Shown in pieces: positions 32,762-37,702 of a stretch of 37,702 bases of DNA. A model generated the notes under the pieces. That model was not told the DNA's origin. It ran no database searches and saw only the letters and a list, made by a program, of their open reading frames with translations. How positions within the stretch are numbered: position 1 is the first letter of the stretch; every line of letters starts with the position of its first letter. Origin of the DNA: Polyangiaceae bacterium (GTDB lineage Bacteria; Myxococcota_A; Polyangia; Polyangiales; Polyangiaceae); contig JAFGIS010000558.1 of NCBI GenBank assembly GCA_016929495.1, positions 1 to 37,702 on the forward strand, given 5' to 3'. Both the position numbers and the translations under genes were made by a program.

Positions 32762-34459
32762 TCAGCGCTTGAACAGCTTGCCGAGTGCGTTCTTCATGGC
32801 CGTCGGGGTCAAGGACGGCCCACCTGCACGCCCCGAGGCGGGCGCCTCCTCGCGGTGGCGCATGCTGTACAGGCGCAGCTCGCGTTGAGCGTCGACATCA
32901 CGAGGATCGTGCTCGGCAATCCAGCGGAAGTCCTGGATGGCCCGAGCGTCCAGCCCCGCGCGCTTGAGCAGCTGGGCTCGGTAGTGGCGGATGCGCGCGT
33001 TGTTCGAGTCGCGCCGGACCGCGCCGTTGAGCGCTTCGATCAGGCGATTGAGCTCCAGCTCCTCGGTCGTCTTGTGCGACTCGATCCACGCGACGAGGGC
33101 AACGTAGTCCGCCTGCTCGGGATCCAGCGCGAGTGCACGTCGGGCTTCCGCTTCCGCTGCGGGGTAGGCGCGCTTCTTCATCAGCACTTCCGCACGCTGG
33201 AAGGCCATCGCAGCCTCGAGCACGCGGGCGACTCTCTGCTGCTCGGAATCGGGCGCTGGCTCGTCCAGGCTCACATCGTAGGCGCGGCGACGCTCCGCGT
33301 CCATGAGCGTCTGGCGCGCCTCGGTCATGCGGGCAAAAACCTGTCCTGCCAGGGAGCGAAGCTCAGCCGAGCTCGCCGGCAGCCGGTCGGGGTGCCACTT
33401 CTTCGCCAGGTCGAAGAAGGCGGCCTGGATGGCATCGCTCGACGCGGACCGATCCACGCCGAGCACCTGATAGTGGTCCAGGTCAGCATGCCTCCGGGCC
33501 AGATCGGTGAGCTGTTGGCGCAGCTGCCGCGCGGTGTCGTCCGCGGTGTCATCGGGACTCGGGCTCGGGCGGCTGCTGGGGCTCGGCGTGGGCTTGGCGC
33601 TGGGATCCGTACTGTCGCAATCGGAGGCGCTCGCCACACGCGGGGGGCGCGCCCCGCTGGACTGGACGCGACCTGCCGAGGGTGGTGGCTCGTTGGATGG
33701 CGCAACGCCCACCGGCGTCGAGCCTGTTCCCGCGTCGACGTGGCGCGTCAGAACGAGCGCGTAGACCAGCCGCGTCACCGCGTCCTCGTCTGCTGGGCTC
33801 ATGGCGAGCAGCTCGGATACGCTGAGCGCTCTGGCACGCAGCAGGTCGGCGGTCTCTCTGTGCGGAGAGACGAGACCGAATCGGGCGATCTCAGCGCGCG
33901 GGTGGATCACGAGGGGACGGGACCCGAGCTCGTCGACGGCTTGCCGGACTTCATCCGCGTCCACCTGGTTGTTGATGGCACGCCAGATCAGCGCCAGAGC
34001 GTTTACCGGCGTCAGCTCCGGCCGGCCCCAGCGCTCAAGGAAATCGACTCCTTCGTAGAATCCGAGAACCGCTTCCGGCGAGCAGCGGAACAGAGATTCG
34101 ACGCGACGCGCCACCTGCTCGCGCAGCGCCGCCTCCAGCGTCGCCTGATCGATGGCTCCGGCGCCGAGCAGGATCTGTCCATGCAGCCGCTTGTGTTCGG
34201 CGACTTGCCGTAGGGTTGCGTCGTGCGTCGCGCCATCGATCGCGCCCATCTCGACCAACAGCCTCCCGAGATGGACGACGGGTTCGGCGCTCCTGGCTTT
34301 CGCTGGCACGCCAGCTGCAAACGTGACGGCGCTCTTGGCTCCCGTCGGCTCCTCGACCACCAGCGTGCCGGAACGTTGCGCGTCCAGAAGCGCCACGAGC
34401 AACGGCGCTAGGGGACGGGATCGGACGGACCCCATGAGCACTGGCTTGGGGTAAGGCAT
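32762..34459 (-). CDS. DUF4388-J-domain-TPR fusion protein
   Basis: The 565-residue product has three parts. Residues about 1-150 resemble DUF4388/PATAN-type modules (PLAPLLVALLDAQRSGTLVVE, GQILLGAGAIDQATLEAALR). A Ser/Pro-rich linker follows at about 245-305. A J domain lies at about 327-395 (DHYQVLGVDRSASSDAI, then KKWHPDRLP), with the HPD motif needed to stimulate DnaK ATPase at 356-358. The C-terminus is TPR-like (AAMAFQRAEVLMKKRAYPAAEAE, ALALDPEQADYVALVAW). It is a cytoplasmic DnaK co-chaperone, client unknown. I recall this arrangement from myxobacteria. Confidence 0.88.
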   Translation of the reverse strand: MPYPKPVLMGSVRSRPLAPLLVALLDAQRSGTLVVEEPTGAKSAVTFAAGVPAKARSAEPVVHLGRLLVEMGAIDGATHDATLRQVAEHKRLHGQILLGAGAIDQATLEAALREQVARRVESLFRCSPEAVLGFYEGVDFLERWGRPELTPVNALALIWRAINNQVDADEVRQAVDELGSRPLVIHPRAEIARFGLVSPHRETADLLRARALSVSELLAMSPADEDAVTRLVYALVLTRHVDAGTGSTPVGVAPSNEPPPSAGRVQSSGARPPRVASASDCDSTDPSAKPTPSPSSRPSPSPDDTADDTARQLRQQLTDLARRHADLDHYQVLGVDRSASSDAIQAAFFDLAKKWHPDRLPASSAELRSLAGQVFARMTEARQTLMDAERRRAYDVSLDEPAPDSEQQRVARVLEAAMAFQRAEVLMKKRAYPAAEAEARRALALDPEQADYVALVAWIESHKTTEELELNRLIEALNGAVRRDSNNARIRHYRAQLLKRAGLDARAIQDFRWIAEHDPRDVDAQRELRLYSMRHREEAPASGRAGGPSLTPTAMKNALGKLFKR

Positions 34460-34648
34460 GAAGGTCGAGCAGTTGGGAGCCCATACCCCCGTGCTCGTCG
34501 AGACGCCAGACCGGCCCAGAGCGACAGGCTCGTCCTCCCCGTGTTGCCGCTGTCGCTGGACGCTCGAGCGAACAAGGGGGCCTCTCTTCCAGAACGCGTC
34601 GCGCGCAGTCGGCCGGGCATCCCGTTGGTCGCGAGGGGTCGACCGAGC

Positions 34649-37489
34649 TCATGGCGCCGCCGCGTCGGACTCCGAGGTCGCGGACTCGAGCGCACGCGCT
34701 CGGCTGAGTTGTTCCTGGGCGGCGCGCACCTTGCCACGGCCGAGATAGATTTTCGCCAGAGCCCGGCGCGCTTCGGCTTGGAGGCGCGGGCTTCCGTCAC
34801 AGAGCGTTGCGCTCTCGAGCTCGAACATCGCGCGATCGAGCTGTCCGCGTGCCCGCAGGGCCTGCGCGAACAGCCAATGCGTCTCTAGCCCGGTCATGTC
34901 CGCAAAGACCGCCGCTTCCCCCACGGCGCAGGCTTCAGCGTACGCCTTTCGCGCGACGAGCAACCCCATCAGCCGCCGGTAGACACTCGGGTCGTGCGGC
35001 TCGAGCAACGCCAGCTTGCGCAATCGATCGAGCGTGGCCTCCTCGTCGCCTTTCGTCTCCGCGATCTTCTCCAGGATCCTGAGCGGCTCGGAGTCGTTGG
35101 GCGACAGCTTGTGTGCGGCCTGCAGGGCCGTGGCGGCCCCTTCCAGATCCTTCTCGCGGATGCAGAGTCTCGCCAGCGCCATCTGAACCGCGAAACCGTC
35201 GTGTCCGAGGGCGATCAATCGGCGCAGACTCGACTGGGCCTTGTCCCACGACTGCTCGGCTTCTTCGAGCCGTGCCTGGGCCCACAGTGCATCAGCCGAC
35301 GCGGCGTCGTGGGTACGCGCACGCTCGAGCGCCCGCTTGGCATCCGCGAGTCGGCCTGCTCCGAGCAGTTCCAGCGCGTAGAGAGCCTGCTGCTCGGCGC
35401 CCTGGGCGTTGCGCAGAACGGCAAGCTCGCGCGGGCCGAGCGAGCCGCGCGGACGAACGGGCACGAACTGTCTCGAGAGATACTCGAGGTGCACGGCAAG
35501 CCAGCTCCGGAACTGCCGGTCGATCTCGGCCGGTGCAGCGCCAAGCGCACGCTCGATGACCTCTGGGGTTCGTGCTCCGGTCCCCCAGAGCCCCATCATC
35601 GTCGAGAGCCGCTCGGACCCGTACCGTTCGTCGAGCATGGCCAGTATCTGGCCCGCAGCGAAGTAGGCCGTCGCCATGTCCTCCATGTTCCGAGCGTGCG
35701 TGAAGGCCCGGTTCATGTCGGCGACGGCTGGCAGCCGGCCCGAACGCAGGGCCTCGAACAGCTCGCGGTCGTGCTCGCGGCGCCACTCGGGACGGGCCAG
35801 CCTCGTCTCGTACTCGGCCAAGCCTTCGGTGAACCACCGGGGCACGTGGTTGGCCGACTTCTGGATGTGAAAGACGTGCGCCAGTTCGTGCCACAGAGTC
35901 ATTCCCAGATTGAGCTGTTGCTCGCCCGGGGTCAGCGCTGCCAGCGTGCGCCCGAAACAGACGCCCTGGATGTGGGCCTCGGGCAGGCCGCTCGTGCGCA
36001 CGGCGAAGCTATCCGGCTCGGCGTAGAGCTCGATCCCCACGGGCGCCTCGGGTACGTACCCGTAGCGTGCGGCGAGCGAGCCCCAGGCTCTCTCGGCAAG
36101 CTGGGGTACATAGCGCTGTAGAATCGGCTTCTGGTCCTTCCGGTAGCGAATCCTGAACCGACCCGCTTCGACCGTCGTGTACTGCTGGCGGATCGTCTTG
36201 TCGTAGAGCTCGAGCGTATTGAAAACGCGAACGTTGAAGGGATCGCGATCGAACGCGCTCCGAAGCGCTCGAAGGCCTTCGGCCTCTCGACCCGCTCGGA
36301 TGAGGTTCAGTCCGAGCAGAGCTTGCGCCTTAGCGTCGTCTGGATCGATGCGCAGCGCGTCGCCCATGAGACGCACGATGTCGTCATAGCGGTGCTCCCA
36401 ATCGGCGTAGTCGCCGACCACCCGGTACACGAGCGTGGAACGGGGATTGAGCCGACGCAATCGTTGCTCGATGGCGGCGAATCCCGCCTGGTCGTCGGCG
36501 AGGAAACGGACGGCCGCGCGCAGGCTCCAGAGGCGTTGGTCGCTCGGGTTGTCACGAAGGCCGAGATCGAGCTCTCGATCCGCCTTCTCGAGATCGACGT
36601 CGCGAAGCGCAATGGCCGCCAGGACGGAGCGAGCGCGAGCGAGCTTCGGGTTGGACTCGAGGGCTTCGCGCGCGAGGCGCTCGGCGCGGTCGAAGTCGAG
36701 AGACTGATTGAACTGAACCTCGGCCATGGCTGCCAGTGCCTCGGGGTGCCGAGGGGCCTTGGCCAGCGCTTCCCGCAGAACTTGCTCGGCGTGACCTGGG
36801 TCGTACCCTTCGAGGAAGACGTCGGCTCTCCAGAGCAGGGTCTGCACGGTCGCCTCGGACGCCTGCTCGGCCTCGTTGAACGCGTCGTTGGCGTCCCGAG
36901 GGCTATGCAGCAACCATGCCGCACGCCCGACTCGCGCGAGGTCGTCAGCATCACCAGCACGGATGCGGTCCTCGTTGTACGCATCGACGAGCCGCATCAG
37001 AGTCACTCGTGCCCCGGCCAGGTCCCCTCGGTCCATCCGGATCTCGCCGAGCAACAACGCGGGTCCATACGCGGCGGGTCTGGACGCGACGCTCTTCAAG
37101 GCCTGCTCGGCGGCCTCGAGCCGGCCCAGCCGACGCAAGGCCTCGGCCTCTGTCGACCGCGCCCACTCGACGATCTCGACGGGTCCTGCCATGACCTCTC
37201 TCGACGTCTCGACGGCCTCCTGGTATCGGCCCGTGATGAGCAGTGTGGCAGCCCATCCGGCGGTCGCTTGCCCGCGGATGGTTGCGTCGCCCAGTGCGGT
37301 CCGAAAGCATCTCTCCGCTTCGGCGTACCGACTTGCGGACAGGGCACGCAACCCTCGGTCGAGGGCATCGGAACCGCGAGGCTTCGCATCGGCAGCAGTC
37401 CCCGACGGATGCTTCGCGGCGGGGCCTTGGAGGTTCGTGCCAGAGCAGGCTGCGAGCACGAAGGCCAACGACATAGCCCAAGTTCGCAT
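34649..37489 (-). CDS. Large TPR lipoprotein with gluzincin metallopeptidase domain
   Basis: The ATG at 37487-37489 starts a lipoprotein signal (MRTWAMSLAFVLAAC, Cys15). The product is 946 residues. About 45-430 is a TPR array (ALSASRYAEAERCFRTAL, EALAAMAEVQFNQSLDFDRAE, MGDALRIDPDDAKAQALLGL). A peptidase-MA-like domain follows at about 440-670, with HELAH at His534, Glu535 and His538 and a downstream Glu in WFTEGLAEYE as third zinc ligand. A second TPR array continues to the end (AKRALERARTHDAASADALWA, AAHKLSPNDSEPLRILEK). It probably acts in the periplasm or on the cell surface; substrate unknown. 189 bp without features separate its 3' end from the J-domain gene. Confidence 0.9.
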   Translation of the reverse strand: MRTWAMSLAFVLAACSGTNLQGPAAKHPSGTAADAKPRGSDALDRGLRALSASRYAEAERCFRTALGDATIRGQATAGWAATLLITGRYQEAVETSREVMAGPVEIVEWARSTEAEALRRLGRLEAAEQALKSVASRPAAYGPALLLGEIRMDRGDLAGARVTLMRLVDAYNEDRIRAGDADDLARVGRAAWLLHSPRDANDAFNEAEQASEATVQTLLWRADVFLEGYDPGHAEQVLREALAKAPRHPEALAAMAEVQFNQSLDFDRAERLAREALESNPKLARARSVLAAIALRDVDLEKADRELDLGLRDNPSDQRLWSLRAAVRFLADDQAGFAAIEQRLRRLNPRSTLVYRVVGDYADWEHRYDDIVRLMGDALRIDPDDAKAQALLGLNLIRAGREAEGLRALRSAFDRDPFNVRVFNTLELYDKTIRQQYTTVEAGRFRIRYRKDQKPILQRYVPQLAERAWGSLAARYGYVPEAPVGIELYAEPDSFAVRTSGLPEAHIQGVCFGRTLAALTPGEQQLNLGMTLWHELAHVFHIQKSANHVPRWFTEGLAEYETRLARPEWRREHDRELFEALRSGRLPAVADMNRAFTHARNMEDMATAYFAAGQILAMLDERYGSERLSTMMGLWGTGARTPEVIERALGAAPAEIDRQFRSWLAVHLEYLSRQFVPVRPRGSLGPRELAVLRNAQGAEQQALYALELLGAGRLADAKRALERARTHDAASADALWAQARLEEAEQSWDKAQSSLRRLIALGHDGFAVQMALARLCIREKDLEGAATALQAAHKLSPNDSEPLRILEKIAETKGDEEATLDRLRKLALLEPHDPSVYRRLMGLLVARKAYAEACAVGEAAVFADMTGLETHWLFAQALRARGQLDRAMFELESATLCDGSPRLQAEARRALAKIYLGRGKVRAAQEQLSRARALESATSESDAAAP

Positions 37490-37540
37490 CGTCGAATCTT
37501 GGCGGAGCCGCTCGAGCCGCGCCAGCCGGGCCCTCCTAGA

Positions 37541-37563
37541 GCGGCAATCAGTCTGATTGCCGC
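37541..37563. repeat. Perfect 10-bp inverted repeat (hairpin or operator)
   Basis: GCGGCAATCA (37541-37550) and TGATTGCCGC (37554-37563) are separated by three bases. It lies about 50 bp upstream of the TPR/metallopeptidase start and could be an operator or the terminator of a gene beyond the window. Confidence 0.65.
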
Positions 37564-37581
37564 GCACAAAACAAGGACCTA

Positions 37582-37656
37582 GCGGGGCTCCGCCCCAGCC
37601 CGACGAGTCATGCTTCGGCCTGATGGGCTGTGCTGACTGTTGCGCCGGAGCCCCGC
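37582..37656. repeat. Perfect 11-bp inverted repeat bounding a 75-bp segment
   Basis: GCGGGGCTCCG (37582-37592) recurs as its reverse complement CGGAGCCCCGC at 37646-37656, 53 bases apart. It could be the ends of a small palindromic element or a structured RNA. The context continues beyond the window. Confidence 0.6.
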
Positions 37657-37702
37657 GTCAACAGTCGAGAGCCTTGAGTCGAGAGTTGGGGATCCCCTCC
37701 GG

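Overview
The window is high-GC bacterial DNA with dense genes on both strands, many lipoprotein and signal-peptide genes, and no rRNA, tRNA, CRISPR array or plasmid or phage backbone that I can see. Several families point to a myxobacterium (Myxococcota, perhaps Polyangiales): CdnL/CarD, an HTH-DUF4423 regulator, an AgmX/PglI-type C-terminal domain, a DUF4388-J-domain-TPR fusion, Cys-rich Sel1 lipoproteins, and a GH16 lipoprotein with a long Gly/Ser/Thr linker. This placement is inference from family content, not a database result.

Layout. 1-4.8 kb is accessory and partly decayed: an ankyrin lipoprotein cut by the window edge, a divergent TPR protein, a transposase remnant with an in-frame stop, a frameshifted carboxypeptidase-regulatory-like remnant, and an eroded Uma2-type nuclease ORF. 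4.5-10.2 kb holds a Sel1 lipoprotein, a long-form serine hydroxymethyltransferase (glyA), a beta-propeller fragment, a small PepSY-like protein and a GH16 glucanase-like lipoprotein. 10.4-16.4 kb has an HTH-DUF4423 regulator divergent from two Cys-rich lipoproteins, a small outer-membrane protein behind a sigma-54-like site, an intact Uma2 nuclease behind a heptamer array, a DHH phosphoesterase with permuted motif order and an SH3-like secreted protein.

16.5-19.5 kb is an overlapping operon: purC, a small unknown ORF, a FliH/SctL-like stator protein and an M50 site-2-type protease, closed by a strong bidirectional terminator. coaD lies on the other strand behind a lipoprotein with two retropepsin-like lobes. 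21.8-25.7 kb carries an AgmX-like protein, a histone H1-like protein with a near-consensus sigma-70 promoter, an OmpA-family lipoprotein, about 1 kb of intergenic DNA and cdnL with a near-consensus promoter and a roughly 200-nt leader. 25.8-37.5 kb holds an NTF2-like lipoprotein, an orphan beta-class DNA methyltransferase overlapping a parvulin isomerase, rnc, a TPR protein, a zinc-ribbon membrane protein, an outer-membrane protein, trmL, the DUF4388-J-TPR protein and a 946-residue TPR/metallopeptidase lipoprotein.

How they fit together: mostly one- or two-gene units of housekeeping genes (glyA, purC, coaD, rnc, trmL, cdnL) mixed with envelope proteins. The strongest candidate for an undescribed system is the purC-ORF80-FliH/SctL-like-M50 operon. 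Next are the permuted DHH protein, the two-lobed aspartyl-protease-like lipoprotein and the divergent regulator/Cys-rich lipoprotein locus.
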